Shown: one piece after another, positions 55,681 through 64,000 of the stretch
Position numbering within the stretch: the first letter of the stretch is position 1
Layout of the letters: the number at the start of each line of letters is the position of its first letter
Assembly (NCBI RefSeq): GCF_024198175.1
Contig: NZ_JAJVKV010000015.1
Span: 62,001-126,000 of the forward strand
Source: Pyxidicoccus xibeiensis
GTDB taxonomy: Bacteria > Myxococcota > Myxococcia > Myxococcales > Myxococcaceae
Reading direction: 5' to 3'
Length of the DNA stretch: 64,000 bases
The notes under the pieces: model-generated
Told to the model about the DNA's origin: nothing
The model's database searches: none
The model's input: only the letters and a program-made list of their open reading frames with translations
Program-made: the position numbers and the translations under genes

Positions 55681-55704
55681 GTCGCAAGCAGGCCCCCTGC
55701 CCCA
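55681..55704. repeat. Short direct repeat, first copy
   Basis: This 24-nt GC-rich element ends in ggccccctgcccca and matches 22 of 24 positions with 55735-55758. The copies start 54 nt apart. Confidence 0.6.
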
Positions 55705-55734
55705 ACCTCCGTCCCTCGCTTCACGACACCGAAG

Positions 55735-55758
55735 GTCGCGCGCAGGCCCCCTGCCCCA
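55735..55758. repeat. Short direct repeat, second copy
   Basis: Second copy of the element at 55681-55704, differing at two positions. The first copy is followed by acctc and the second by cgagc, so the similarity stops sharply. Confidence 0.6.
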
Positions 55759-55989
55759 CGAGCAGCCGGGCACACCGCCCGTTCCGCGCACCCCGCCTGC
55801 CGTGATAGCCAGTCACCGCCGCGCGCTCCGCTGAATGCGAAGCCCCGGCGGCCGTCGTGCTCCGAGCCGAAACGCTCGTGAAGCCCGGTCGCCTGCTCCA
55901 CGAGAGCACGGGCAGCGGAAGCAACCAGAATAGCGCTCGCCCCCTCGGACGTTCTCGGCTGGCTCAATCCCCCTCAGGAGCCGACCCCC

Positions 55990-57636
55990 ATGTCCACGCT
56001 GCGCAGCCTGAGCCTCATCGGACTCATGTCCGTGGGAGGCCTCGCCTGTAACGGGAGCTACAAGGAGCCCGCTCCGGCCACCGGTGCTCATCCCCTCCCC
56101 TCCCGCCCCGGAGTGCCCTCCATGCCCACTCCGGAGGAGCCCTCACCGCGGCCAGCGTCCGGGGAGCCGCCCATCGCGGAGCAGCCCGCGCCGACGCCGC
56201 CGCCCACGCCCCAGCCCGCGCCGCCGCCTGTCGAGGAGCCCGCGCCCCCGAAGTACACGCGCGAGTGGTTCGTCAGCCCCACCGGCAGCGACACCGCCCC
56301 GGGTACGCAGCACAAGCCGCTGCGCACCATCTCCAAGGCGCTCACCCTCGTGGGCCCGGGAGAAATCGTCCGCGTCCAGCAGGGCACCTACGCGGAGAAG
56401 CTGGAGCTCGACGCCAGCGTGCGCGCCGGCACCGCCACCGCCCCCATCACCCTGCGCGGCGAGGGCAAGCCGAAGCTGGTGCCCACCTCCAGCGGCTGGT
56501 TCATGGTGCGCGTGCAGCGGCCCCACTGGCTCATCGAAGGCTTCGAGTTCGACGTGCGCGGCCAGCGCCAGGTCGCCGTGACGTTCTCCGGCAACACCCA
56601 GGGCACGGTGCTCGCGCGCAACGACCTGCACCACGGCTCCTTCGGCAGCGGCATCAGCACCGATGCCGGCGCCACGGGCGTCACCATCCGGGACAACCAC
56701 ATCCACCACTTCGCGCGCGGCAGTGACGACTCGCATGGCGTGGTCATCGCCCCCACGTCGCGGGACATCACCGTGCGCGGCAACGACATCCACGACAACT
56801 CGGGTGACTCCGTGCAGTGCCTCGGGCCCGAGGGCTTCAGCAGCGCCACGCCCGCGAAGGGGGTCCTCATCGAGGGCAACCACCTGTACGACAACCGCGA
56901 GAATGCCGTGGACATCAAGACGTGCCACGACGTCATCGTGCGCGGCAACCGCATGCACGGCTTCGCGAAGTCCTCCACGTCCCGGGGCGAGGCCCTGGTG
57001 GTGCACTACTCCGCGAAGAACGTCACCGTGGAGGACAACGACATCTCGAACGCCGCGCTGGGCATCGCCGTGGGCGGCAACCGCGAGAATGCGCCGCCCA
57101 CCAACGTCTCCATCCGCCGCAACCGCATCCACGGGCTGAAGACGCCCGAGGGCTCGGCCATCCGCATCGAGAACGGCGTGGACGTGCGCGTGCTGCACAA
57201 CACCATCACCGGGACGAACGGCTTCGCGCTCGTGGTGGGCCATGGCACCGGTGGCGACTCCACCAACGTGGCGGTGCGCAACAACCTCATCGCCACCCGC
57301 AACGCGGTCAACCTGGGCTCCCACGCGCCCGGCCTGAAGCTGGAGTCCAACGTCTACCTGCCGGGCGCGGGCTTCGCGACGGGCAGCTTCTTCATCCCGC
57401 TGACCTCGTGGGTGGGCATCCCCCTCGCCACGTGGCAGGCCGCGGGCCGGGACGTCGGCTCGGTGGAGAGCGCCAGCGCGCTGGCGGACACCACCGACTT
57501 CACGCCCGGCCCGGGCGCACTGGACAGGGGCCTGGACCTGGGCCTGCCGTACTGCGGCGCCGCGCCGGACCTCGGCGCGGTGGAGGCCGACTGTCCCCAG
57601 CCCGCTGCCGCTGCTACCGCCGCTCGCACGGAGTGA
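55990..57636 (+). CDS. Right-handed beta-helix lipoprotein
   Basis: Exported protein of 548 residues. The signal peptide ends in lipobox GLAC (Cys20). A Pro/Glu-rich linker spans about 25-88. The body is a DUF1565/PbH1-type parallel beta-helix: it starts with EWFVSPTGSDTAPGTQ and then shows repeated strands such as VTIRDNHIHHF, ITVRGNDIHDN, VLIEGNHLYDN, VIVRGNRMHGF and VSIRRNRIHGL. Such folds often bind or cleave polysaccharides, but no polysaccharide-lyase catalytic triad is evident. A surface carbohydrate-related role is plausible. Its last 23 bp overlap the 3' end of the convergent gene at 57614-60208. Confidence 0.85.
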   Translation: MSTLRSLSLIGLMSVGGLACNGSYKEPAPATGAHPLPSRPGVPSMPTPEEPSPRPASGEPPIAEQPAPTPPPTPQPAPPPVEEPAPPKYTREWFVSPTGSDTAPGTQHKPLRTISKALTLVGPGEIVRVQQGTYAEKLELDASVRAGTATAPITLRGEGKPKLVPTSSGWFMVRVQRPHWLIEGFEFDVRGQRQVAVTFSGNTQGTVLARNDLHHGSFGSGISTDAGATGVTIRDNHIHHFARGSDDSHGVVIAPTSRDITVRGNDIHDNSGDSVQCLGPEGFSSATPAKGVLIEGNHLYDNRENAVDIKTCHDVIVRGNRMHGFAKSSTSRGEALVVHYSAKNVTVEDNDISNAALGIAVGGNRENAPPTNVSIRRNRIHGLKTPEGSAIRIENGVDVRVLHNTITGTNGFALVVGHGTGGDSTNVAVRNNLIATRNAVNLGSHAPGLKLESNVYLPGAGFATGSFFIPLTSWVGIPLATWQAAGRDVGSVESASALADTTDFTPGPGALDRGLDLGLPYCGAAPDLGAVEADCPQPAAAATAARTE

Positions 57637-60208
57637 CAGCGCGCACCAGCCCGTTACCGGAGTCCGCCACGTAGAGGCGGCCGTCCGGCCCCACCGTCAG
57701 GCCGGCCGGGAGGACCAGCTCCGCGTCCTCCCCCGGCCCGTCGTCGTGGCCGTAGCGCCCGCTGCCCGCCATCGTCGTCACCGTCCGGGCATTGCCCTCG
57801 CCGTCGAAGAGGATGCGCCGCACGCGGTAGTTGCCCGGGTCCGACACCGCCAGCGAGCCATCCCTCAGCACGGCGATGCCCAGGTACGGGAGGAACTGCG
57901 CGTCCTTCGGCGTCCCGTCCCGGAAGCCCGGCGTGCTGCCCGCCACCGGCGACGTGACCCCGTCACGGATGCGCACCACGCGGGCCATGCCCGTCTCCAC
58001 CACGTACAGCGTGCTTCCATCCGCCGACACCGCCACCGCGGACGGCCGGTACATCCACGCGCCCTGCAGCGTCGTCACCGGGTTGCCCGGCGCCACCAGG
58101 TCCACGCGGCGCACCACGCCGTTGTTCATGTCCGCCACCAGCAGCGCGGTGCCGTCCGGCGTGAGCGCCAGGCCCGCGGGCTGGTTGAAGGCCGCCTGCG
58201 TCCCGGGCCCGTCCTGCATGCCCGGCGTCGAGCCGGCGAAGACGACCGCGTTGCCCTCGGGGTCGACGCGGCGGATGACGTGGTTGTCCGTGTCCGCCAC
58301 GTAGATGTTCCCCGCGGCGTCCGCGACGATGCCCATGGGCCCGTTCAGCCGCGTCAGCACCGTCTTCACGCTGCCGTCCGGCGCCACCCGCTTCACCGCG
58401 TTGGCCAGCGCATCCGCCACGGCCCACCCACCGTCCGGCAGCACCGCCACCGCGACGGGCGCGCCGAGCGCGTCCGCGGCCACGGAAGCCCCCGCGCCGA
58501 CCCGCTGCCCGGGCCGCCCCGCCACCGTGTGCACCCCGGGCGAGAAGGGCCCCTGCGCCGTCACCATGTTCTTGCGCTGGAACTCCACCAGGTCCTCCGG
58601 CACCGGCCGCCCCAGCGCCCGGTAGAGGACGTTGGCGACGATGCGCCCGGCGCGCGGGTCCGCCATGTCCTCGGTGGCCAGCGTGCGCACGAAGTCGACG
58701 CCGCCCGCGGAGAACACGTACGCGCTCCCCTGCTTGCGGATGACCATGTGCCCGAAGCCATACGCACCCTGGAGCGACAGCCCCGGGGACTCGGCCAGCA
58801 CCTCCACGTCCTCGGGCGCGCGGCCGTTGTCGACCACCTGGTCCAGCTCGTAGCCGTTGGCCATCCACAGGGTGTCACCGGCCTTCAGCCCCGTGCCCGC
58901 CAGCGCCCAGTGGTTGGGCGCGGAGATGACGGTGGGGAAGCCGAACTGGTGCCAGCGGCTGGAGAACTGCACGCCGAAGAGCGCGTTCTCCGGCCGGCCC
59001 ACCGGCCCCTCGCGGAACTTCACCGTCCGCCGCGAGTCCCGGTGCGGGTCATTCGCGTGGCCCTTGTAACAGGTGATGACGCGGCGGGGCCGCCCGTCCG
59101 CGGCCGGGTCCATCCGCACGTGCCAGTAGGCCTGGTTCGCCCCCAGGTTGATGAGCGAGCGGCCCTCGGCCAGCGCGCGGTCCGCGTGGTCGCGGTTGCG
59201 CGTGGACCAGTACTCGTCGTGGCCCGAGAGGAAGAACGCCTTCGCCCCGGCCAGGAAGTCGTAGCTCGCGTCCAGGTCCTCGTTGGTGAAGTAGCCCACG
59301 TCCAGGCCCTGCGCCTCCAGCCACCGCACGAGGCTCAGGTCGTCGTTCAGCAGGTGCCCGCTGCCATGGCCGCGGGAGTTGGGCCGGTCATAGGACGCTT
59401 GGAAGGCGCGGGTGACGCCGTGCTCCTTCATCACCCGCTCCTTGTCGTCATACAGGCTGGTGCCACCCCACGTGTTGTACGCGGCCCACGTCGCGGTGGG
59501 CATGAGCACCGCCACCTCCGCGCGGGGATTCGCGTCCCGCACGACGAAGGGCACGTAGCGCTGGTGGTTGTCCGCGCGCACCAGCTTCACCAGGTACACG
59601 CCGCGGACCCAGTCCTCCTTGATGGGAATCTCCAGCGTGGGCGCCCACGCGCAGGCCACCACGCCCGTGGCCCGGTCCGCCGGGCACTCCGGCTGCCGGC
59701 CACCTCGCACCGGTCCGCCGCGCGCCACCTCGCGGGCACCCTTCCCCGCGTAGTGCCCCATCCGGTACACGAACCACTGGAAGTCCTTCACCTCGGACAC
59801 CGACACCGCGACGCGCAGCGTCTCGCCGTGCTTCAGCGTGGTGTTCAGCGCGTAACCTTCGATTTCGCGGCTGTGCGCGGCGCGGCTGATCTGCCACGCC
59901 GTGGTCCCCGGGCGACGGTTCTCCTCGCGGATGGCGTCCGGGTTCCTTGGAGGCACCGGACCCGGCCCCGCGTCCGGCTCGCCCGGGTCCGTCCCGGCAT
60001 CGGGCTCACCCGCATCGGTGCCCGCGTCGATGATGCCGGGGTGGTAGCCGCCGTCTCCGCCGTCATGCCCATCCTCGAGCGGAGGCGTGTCGTGGCGGTC
60101 GCCCATGTCCGGGCGCGGGGGCTCGGGGGCAGGCTCCTGACAGCCGCCCCATGCGACCAGGAGGGTCAGCCCCAATGCCACCCCCCACCACCGGCTTCCC
60201 CGTGCCAT
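57614..60208 (-). CDS. N,N-dimethylformamidase-like protein fused to NHL repeats, lipoprotein candidate
   Basis: Protein of about 864 residues from ATG 60208 (GGAGG upstream). The signal peptide ends AWGGC (Cys23), a poor lipobox, so lipid anchoring is uncertain. The first half resembles the N,N-dimethylformamidase beta-subunit-like domain, with MPTATWAAYNTWGGTSLYD and FFLSGHDEYWS. The second half (about 540-864) is an NHL-type beta-propeller with repeated G-x-I/V-Y-V-A-D-x-x-N-x-V-R-R phrases. The linker after the signal is Asp/Pro/Gly-rich. An amide-hydrolase-like enzyme held on a propeller is likely; activity is unproven. It is convergent with the beta-helix gene, overlapping it by 23 bp. 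Confidence 0.82.
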   Translation of the reverse strand: MARGSRWWGVALGLTLLVAWGGCQEPAPEPPRPDMGDRHDTPPLEDGHDGGDGGYHPGIIDAGTDAGEPDAGTDPGEPDAGPGPVPPRNPDAIREENRRPGTTAWQISRAAHSREIEGYALNTTLKHGETLRVAVSVSEVKDFQWFVYRMGHYAGKGAREVARGGPVRGGRQPECPADRATGVVACAWAPTLEIPIKEDWVRGVYLVKLVRADNHQRYVPFVVRDANPRAEVAVLMPTATWAAYNTWGGTSLYDDKERVMKEHGVTRAFQASYDRPNSRGHGSGHLLNDDLSLVRWLEAQGLDVGYFTNEDLDASYDFLAGAKAFFLSGHDEYWSTRNRDHADRALAEGRSLINLGANQAYWHVRMDPAADGRPRRVITCYKGHANDPHRDSRRTVKFREGPVGRPENALFGVQFSSRWHQFGFPTVISAPNHWALAGTGLKAGDTLWMANGYELDQVVDNGRAPEDVEVLAESPGLSLQGAYGFGHMVIRKQGSAYVFSAGGVDFVRTLATEDMADPRAGRIVANVLYRALGRPVPEDLVEFQRKNMVTAQGPFSPGVHTVAGRPGQRVGAGASVAADALGAPVAVAVLPDGGWAVADALANAVKRVAPDGSVKTVLTRLNGPMGIVADAAGNIYVADTDNHVIRRVDPEGNAVVFAGSTPGMQDGPGTQAAFNQPAGLALTPDGTALLVADMNNGVVRRVDLVAPGNPVTTLQGAWMYRPSAVAVSADGSTLYVVETGMARVVRIRDGVTSPVAGSTPGFRDGTPKDAQFLPYLGIAVLRDGSLAVSDPGNYRVRRILFDGEGNARTVTTMAGSGRYGHDDGPGEDAELVLPAGLTVGPDGRLYVADSGNGLVRAVTPCERR

Positions 60209-60336
60209 CCCGACCTCCACCCACGGTGTTCAGGGGCGGAGGGTAGTAACGAACCCCAGGGAGGGAAGTGTTGTGCCAACCCGGGATGACGGAGCTCAAC
60301 ATTTCTCCCCCCGAAGGCCCCAGGGAGGGAACCGGC

Positions 60337-61530
60337 CTACCCGCCGAGAAGCTCACGGTGCACCCGCGCCGTCAGCGGCTTCAGGTGGGCCTTGTCCACC
60401 AGCAACGTCAGCTGCAGGGGCGAGGTGTGCACGGCATGCACCCGCGCCCCCAGCTCCTCCGCCGCCGCCAGCGCCCTCCGCAGCGGCACCCAGTCCGCGT
60501 TGAGCCCCACGCCCACGGCGGTGACGGTGCCCTGGTCCTCCCGCCACGCCACCGCCTCGCCGAAGCGCGTGGCCAGGTCCTTGCGCAGCGCGTCCACCCC
60601 GTGGATGTCCGCCAGGGGCACGGCGATGGACGTGTGCCTCGCGCCTCCCTGCGGTCCGTCGAAGCCCAGCGTCCGGCCGCGCACCCCGCGCGCATCCAGG
60701 AACTCCAGCAGCTCCGCCAGCCGCACCTGCTCACCGGCGGAGAGCACCGCCATCTCCGCCTCGCAGGTGACGCCCTTCACCCGGCTGTCCGCCGGGCCCG
60801 ACAGCTCCTGCACCGCCGTGCCGCTGCCCTGCCCGTGCGCGGTGCGCGCGAGGATGGCGATGCCGCGCGCCTTGGCCCACTCCACCGCCTGGGCGTTGAG
60901 CACCTTGGCGCCCGCGCTCGCCAGCTCCTGCATCTCGTCGTAGCTCAGCGCCTCCAGCTTGCGCGCGTCCGGCACCACGCGCGGGTCCGCGCTGAAGACG
61001 CCGTCCACGTCGGAGTAGATTTCACACGCCTCCGCGTCCAGCGCCGCCGCCAGCGCCACCGCCGTGGTGTCCGAGCCGCCGCGCCCCAGCGTCGTCACTT
61101 CCTTCTTGTAGGACACGCCCTGGTAGCCGGCGACGATGACCACCTTCCCCCGCGCCAGCTCGTCGTGGATGCGGTAGGGCCGCACCTCCACGATGCGCGC
61201 CTGCGAGTGCGCGTCGTTGGTGATGATGCCGCTCTGGCTGCCGGTGAAGCTGATGGCCGGCACGCCCATCTCCTGGAGCGCCATGGACAACAGCGCCATG
61301 GAGATGCGCTCGCCGCACGTCAGCAGCATGTCCAGCTCGCGCCGGGGCGGGTCCACCGACACGCCCTTGGCCAGCGCCAGCAGCTCGTCGGTGGTGTCGC
61401 CCATGGCGCTCACCACCACCACCACCTGGTAGCCCGCGTCGCGCTTGTCCTTCACCCGCAGCGCCACCTTGCGGATCTTCTCCACGTCGGCGACCGAGGA
61501 GCCGCCGTACTTCTGGACCACGATTGGCAT
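60337..61530 (-). CDS. lysC: Aspartokinase
   Basis: Aspartate kinase of 397 residues from ATG 61530 (GGGAGGCG upstream). It catalyses the first step of the aspartate pathway to lysine, threonine and methionine, and of diaminopimelate supply for the cell wall. The catalytic domain opens with [11 protein letters not shown] and includes [15 protein letters not shown] and [13 protein letters not shown]. Two C-terminal ACT domains follow, with feedback regulation typical of the family. It is a standalone, monofunctional kinase. It is divergent from the ABC operon at 61751. Confidence 0.97.
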   Translation of the reverse strand: MPIVVQKYGGSSVADVEKIRKVALRVKDKRDAGYQVVVVVSAMGDTTDELLALAKGVSVDPPRRELDMLLTCGERISMALLSMALQEMGVPAISFTGSQSGIITNDAHSQARIVEVRPYRIHDELARGKVVIVAGYQGVSYKKEVTTLGRGGSDTTAVALAAALDAEACEIYSDVDGVFSADPRVVPDARKLEALSYDEMQELASAGAKVLNAQAVEWAKARGIAILARTAHGQGSGTAVQELSGPADSRVKGVTCEAEMAVLSAGEQVRLAELLEFLDARGVRGRTLGFDGPQGGARHTSIAVPLADIHGVDALRKDLATRFGEAVAWREDQGTVTAVGVGLNADWVPLRRALAAAEELGARVHAVHTSPLQLTLLVDKAHLKPLTARVHRELLGG

Positions 61531-61637
61531 GAACGCCTCCCTACCCCTGTTGGCGTGTCCGGGGAACCGCGCCGGAGCCATTCATGCAGGAGTCCGGCCA
61601 GCCGACCAAGTGTCCCCCGCCCCGGGTAGGACTCGCC

Positions 61638-61665
61638 TTGACAGCCCCGAGTCGGCTTTTATATT
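61638..61665 (+). promoter_or_regulatory. Sigma-70-type promoter for the ABC operon
   Basis: TTGACA (61638-61643) and TATATT (61660-61665) are separated by 16 nt, an excellent vegetative promoter in GC-rich surroundings. It would start transcription near 61672, about 79 nt before the ATPase gene. Confidence 0.75.
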
Positions 61666-61750
61666 CGCGCGCCTTTTTCCGAGGCCGTCAGGCGATCACG
61701 CTCCACGGCCCCCGGCCCTTGGTTGATCGCTTCCTCACCGGAGCCTTCCC

Positions 61751-62479
61751 ATGCCGATGATCGAGGTACAGCACCTCACCAAGCGCTACCGGGACCGCGT
61801 GGCGGTGGAGGACCTCACCTTCACCGTCGAGGAGGGAGAGATTCTCGGCTTCCTCGGCCCCAACGGCGCGGGCAAGTCCACCACCATGAAGATCCTCACC
61901 GGCTTCCTGCCCCCTTCGGAGGGCGTGGCGCGGGTGGGCGGCTTCGACGTCTTCGAGCAGCCGCTGGAGGTGAAGCGCCGCATCGGCTACCTGCCGGAGA
62001 CGCCGCCGCTCTACCCGGAGATGACGGTGCGGGGGTACCTCAAGTTCGTCGCCTCGCTGAAGGGTCTGCCCGGCCGTGGCATCCGGGACGAGGTGGAGCG
62101 GGTGGCCGGCCTCACCGGCGTGGCGCACGTGCTGGACCGCGTCATCCAGAACCTCTCCAAGGGCTACAAGCAGCGCGTCGGCATCGCCCAGGCGCTGCTC
62201 GGCTCGCCGCCGGTGCTCATCCTGGACGAGCCCACGGAAGGGCTGGACCCCACGCAGCGCGCGGAGGTCCGCGCCCTCATCAAGGGGCTGGCCGGCAAGC
62301 ACACCGTCATCCTCTCCACGCACATCCTCCCGGAGGTGACGATGACGTGCGAGAAGGTGCTCATCATCAACCAGGGGAAGATCGTCGCCTACGATGAGAT
62401 CCGCAAGCTGGCCAGCCTCCACGGCCAGGCGGAGAGCGCGTCGCTGGAAGAGGTCTTCATCAAGCTGACCGCCGCCTGA
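61751..62479 (+). CDS. ABC transporter ATPase, GldA-type
   Basis: ATP-binding subunit of 242 residues. It shows Walker A GPNGAGKST, signature LSKGYKQR, Walker B VLILDEPTEGLDP and the H-loop STHILPE. Sequence and gene order resemble the GldA-GldF-GldG system known from Bacteroidetes gliding, where it is linked to an ABC exporter; in other bacteria these form a general ABC-2 exporter of unknown substrate. It begins a three-gene operon with a strong promoter upstream. No motility role should be assumed from the name. Confidence 0.92.
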   Translation: MPMIEVQHLTKRYRDRVAVEDLTFTVEEGEILGFLGPNGAGKSTTMKILTGFLPPSEGVARVGGFDVFEQPLEVKRRIGYLPETPPLYPEMTVRGYLKFVASLKGLPGRGIRDEVERVAGLTGVAHVLDRVIQNLSKGYKQRVGIAQALLGSPPVLILDEPTEGLDPTQRAEVRALIKGLAGKHTVILSTHILPEVTMTCEKVLIINQGKIVAYDEIRKLASLHGQAESASLEEVFIKLTAA

Positions 62480-62503
62480 GCGGCGCACCCGGAGGAACCA
62501 TCC

Positions 62504-63307
62504 ATGCGCACCGCCCTGGCGATTGCCCGCAAGGAGCTGTCCATCTACTTCACCACCCCGTGGGCCTACGCGGTCTTCACGGCGATGGTGGCGCTGTCGT
62601 CGTTCTTCTTCGTGGACCTGCTGCAGAAGTTCAAGCAGGTGCAGGACATGGCGCGGCTGATGGGGTGGGAGCAGCTGCCGCCCGACTACAACGTGTACCG
62701 CAACCTCACGGACGGAGTGGTGGTGCAGCTGTGGGGCACCATCCTCATCATCACCCTCTTCGTGGCGCCCTTCCTCTCCATGCGGCTGTTCGCCGAGGAG
62801 AAGCGCAACAAGACCTTCGAGCTCTTGATGACGGCGCCGGTGCGGCCCATCGAAATCGTGCTGGGCAAGTACCTGGGCGGCCTGGGCGTCATCTCCGCCA
62901 CGCTGGGGCTCACCATCGTCTTCCCGCTGCTGCTGTCCGCGTTCGGCAAGGGTGAGTCCGGCGCCGCGCTGGAGTGGTCCACGGTGCTGCTGGGCTACGG
63001 CGGGCTCCTGGTGTGGGGGGCCACCTGCATGGCGGTGGGGCTGTTCATCTCCGCGCTGACGGAGAGCCAGATGCTGGCCGCGTTCCTGACGTTCACCGTG
63101 CTGCTGCCGTGGATGCTGCTGTCGGGCGTGGCGCAGTCGGTGGAGGAGCCGCTGCGCTCGGTGCTGGCGTACCTGTCCTTCGACGCGCAGTTGCAGAACA
63201 TGCTCAAGGGGGTGATGGACATCCAGTCGATGGTGTTCTTCGCCTCGGTCATCGTCTTCTCCCTGCTGCTCACCCACCGCACGGTGGAAGCGCAGCGCTG
63301 GGCGTGA
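62504..63307 (+). CDS. ABC transporter permease, GldF-type
   Basis: ABC-2 family membrane protein of 267 residues with six predicted helices. The N-terminus ARKELSIYFTTPWAYAV and the EEKRNKTFELLMTAPVRP segment after helix 2 are typical of GldF-like permeases. It follows the ATPase after 24 nt (GGAGGAACC ribosome site) and precedes the GldG-like gene. It forms the membrane pore with the ATPase; substrate unknown. Confidence 0.92.
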   Translation: MRTALAIARKELSIYFTTPWAYAVFTAMVALSSFFFVDLLQKFKQVQDMARLMGWEQLPPDYNVYRNLTDGVVVQLWGTILIITLFVAPFLSMRLFAEEKRNKTFELLMTAPVRPIEIVLGKYLGGLGVISATLGLTIVFPLLLSAFGKGESGAALEWSTVLLGYGGLLVWGATCMAVGLFISALTESQMLAAFLTFTVLLPWMLLSGVAQSVEEPLRSVLAYLSFDAQLQNMLKGVMDIQSMVFFASVIVFSLLLTHRTVEAQRWA

Positions 63308-63315
63308 GGAGCCCC

Positions 63316-64000
63316 ATGAGAGCGACCAACGTCGGAAAGGTGCTGGGTGCGTTCGGGCTGCTGCTGCTGCTGTCGAGCCCCTTCACCCTGTTCGTCACCT
63401 CGGGGAGCCTGGTGGCCAGCGGCCTGAAGGCGGGCGTGGGCCTGCTGCTGCTGGGCGCGTACTTCGCCACCAACTACAAGCAGTTCGGCCAGTTCGCCTC
63501 GCGCAAGTCGAGCTTCTTCTTCGCCAGCACGGTGCTCACCGCGCTGGTGGTGCTGGGCGGGCTGGTGGCGGTGAACTACATCGCCTTCAAGAAGAACAAG
63601 CGCTGGGATTTGACGAAGGAGAAGATCTACACGCTGGCGCCCCAGACGACGGCCACGCTGGCCGGGCTGACGGACAAGGTGCGCGCCATCGGCTTCATCC
63701 CGCCCACGCACACGTACTACGGGATGCTGGAGGAGCTGTTCCAGCGCTACCACACCGAGGCGCCGGAGAAGTTCGAGTACACCTTCAAGGACCCGCGCCG
63801 CAGCCCGGACCTGGCCGCGAAGTACCAGCTCAAGGACGGCCAGACGACGGTGGTGCTGGTGCGCGGCGAGGGCGCCAGCGAGTCGCACACCACGCTCAAC
63901 ACCCTGTCCGAGCTGGAGCTGACCAACGCGCTCATCAAGCTCAGCGCGGTGGGCACGCAGAAGGTCTACTTCGTCACCGGCCACGGTGAGTGGCCGCTGG
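63316..64000 (+). CDS. GldG-type ABC accessory protein, truncated by the window edge
   Basis: The reading frame from ATG 63316 (8 nt after the GldF stop) is still open at the window end (228 codons visible). Two N-terminal membrane helices (about 10-32 and 35-50) and a third near 60-85 precede KRWDLTKEKIYTLAPQTTATL, the hallmark of GldG/DUF4350-type auxiliary proteins, followed by an extracytoplasmic domain with TTVVLVRGEGASE and KVYFVTGHGEWPL. It completes the GldA-GldF-GldG operon. The C-terminal part is outside the window. Confidence 0.88.
   Translation, partial: MRATNVGKVLGAFGLLLLLSSPFTLFVTSGSLVASGLKAGVGLLLLGAYFATNYKQFGQFASRKSSFFFASTVLTALVVLGGLVAVNYIAFKKNKRWDLTKEKIYTLAPQTTATLAGLTDKVRAIGFIPPTHTYYGMLEELFQRYHTEAPEKFEYTFKDPRRSPDLAAKYQLKDGQTTVVLVRGEGASESHTTLNTLSELELTNALIKLSAVGTQKVYFVTGHGEWPL

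Larger units (their letters stand above)
55612..55989. other. Intergenic stretch with a short direct repeat
   Basis: No gene is visible between the interrupted lipoprotein gene and the beta-helix lipoprotein. The stretch contains two copies of a 24-nt element, described separately, and a ribosome site (CAGGAG) just before 55990. Confidence 0.5.

Noticed and set aside
57746-60289. Plus-strand frame of about 847 residues over the dimethylformamidase-like gene
   Set aside because: Antisense shadow with no start context; the minus strand shows signal peptide, amidase-like and NHL motifs.
61751-64000. GldA/GldF/GldG genes as part of the gliding machinery
   Set aside because: The names come from Bacteroidetes gliding. 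Similar ABC-2 operons are widespread, and the myxobacterial gliding system uses Agl/Glt proteins, so no motility role is claimed.

Overview
The window is very GC-rich DNA with strong third-position G/C bias, and it carries the adventurous gliding locus gltD-gltJ (agmU, aglT, cglF, pglI, cglE, agmK, agmX). That places it in a myxobacterium, most likely family Myxococcaceae (Myxococcus, Corallococcus, Pyxidicoccus or a relative). All calls rest on reading the sequence and on remembered family features; no database search was possible.

Region 1 (about 0.3-19.8 kb, all minus strand) is an iron-acquisition island. It contains a complete staphyloferrin B-type, NRPS-independent (NIS) siderophore pathway: SbnA and SbnB for L-2,3-diaminopropionate and 2-oxoglutarate, SbnG for a dedicated citrate supply, an SbnI-like ParB/serine-kinase protein, and an MFS exporter. 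Beyond the S. aureus set of three NIS synthetases and one SbnH decarboxylase, it has four IucA/IucC synthetases and two SbnH-like decarboxylases. A FhuF-like reductase, a PepSY membrane protein and a TonB-dependent receptor follow downstream. Most biosynthetic genes overlap by 1-10 nt. Three Fur-box-like sites precede sbnA, the PepSY gene and the receptor. An imperfect 18-bp repeat lies just outside both ends, and a decayed transposase lies beyond the right end.

Region 2 (19.8-26.8 kb) holds ffh (possibly leaderless), an Ig-like lipoprotein, a protein whose C-terminal half resembles the RelA/SpoT synthetase domain, a MORN-repeat secreted protein and a Cys-rich lipoprotein, separated by clear hairpin terminators.

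Region 3 (26.9-51.7 kb, minus strand) is the gliding motility locus in the order gltD, gltE, gltF, gltG, gltH, an unnamed RG-rich TPR-like protein, the giant 4091-residue gltI, and gltJ. GltG and GltJ are inner-membrane proteins sharing an AgmX/PglI C-terminal domain. GltD, GltE and GltF are exported, GltH is a predicted outer-membrane barrel, and GltI is an enormous TPR scaffold.

Region 4 (51.9-64 kb) is mixed housekeeping and surface functions: a divergent pair with a DnaC-like ATPase carrying a Cys-rich N-terminus, cutA overlapping an aminoglycoside-phosphotransferase-family gene, a lipoprotein gene interrupted by one in-frame TAG, a beta-helix lipoprotein convergently overlapping a dimethylformamidase-like/NHL protein, aspartokinase lysC, and a divergent GldA/GldF/GldG-type ABC operon that runs off the right edge.
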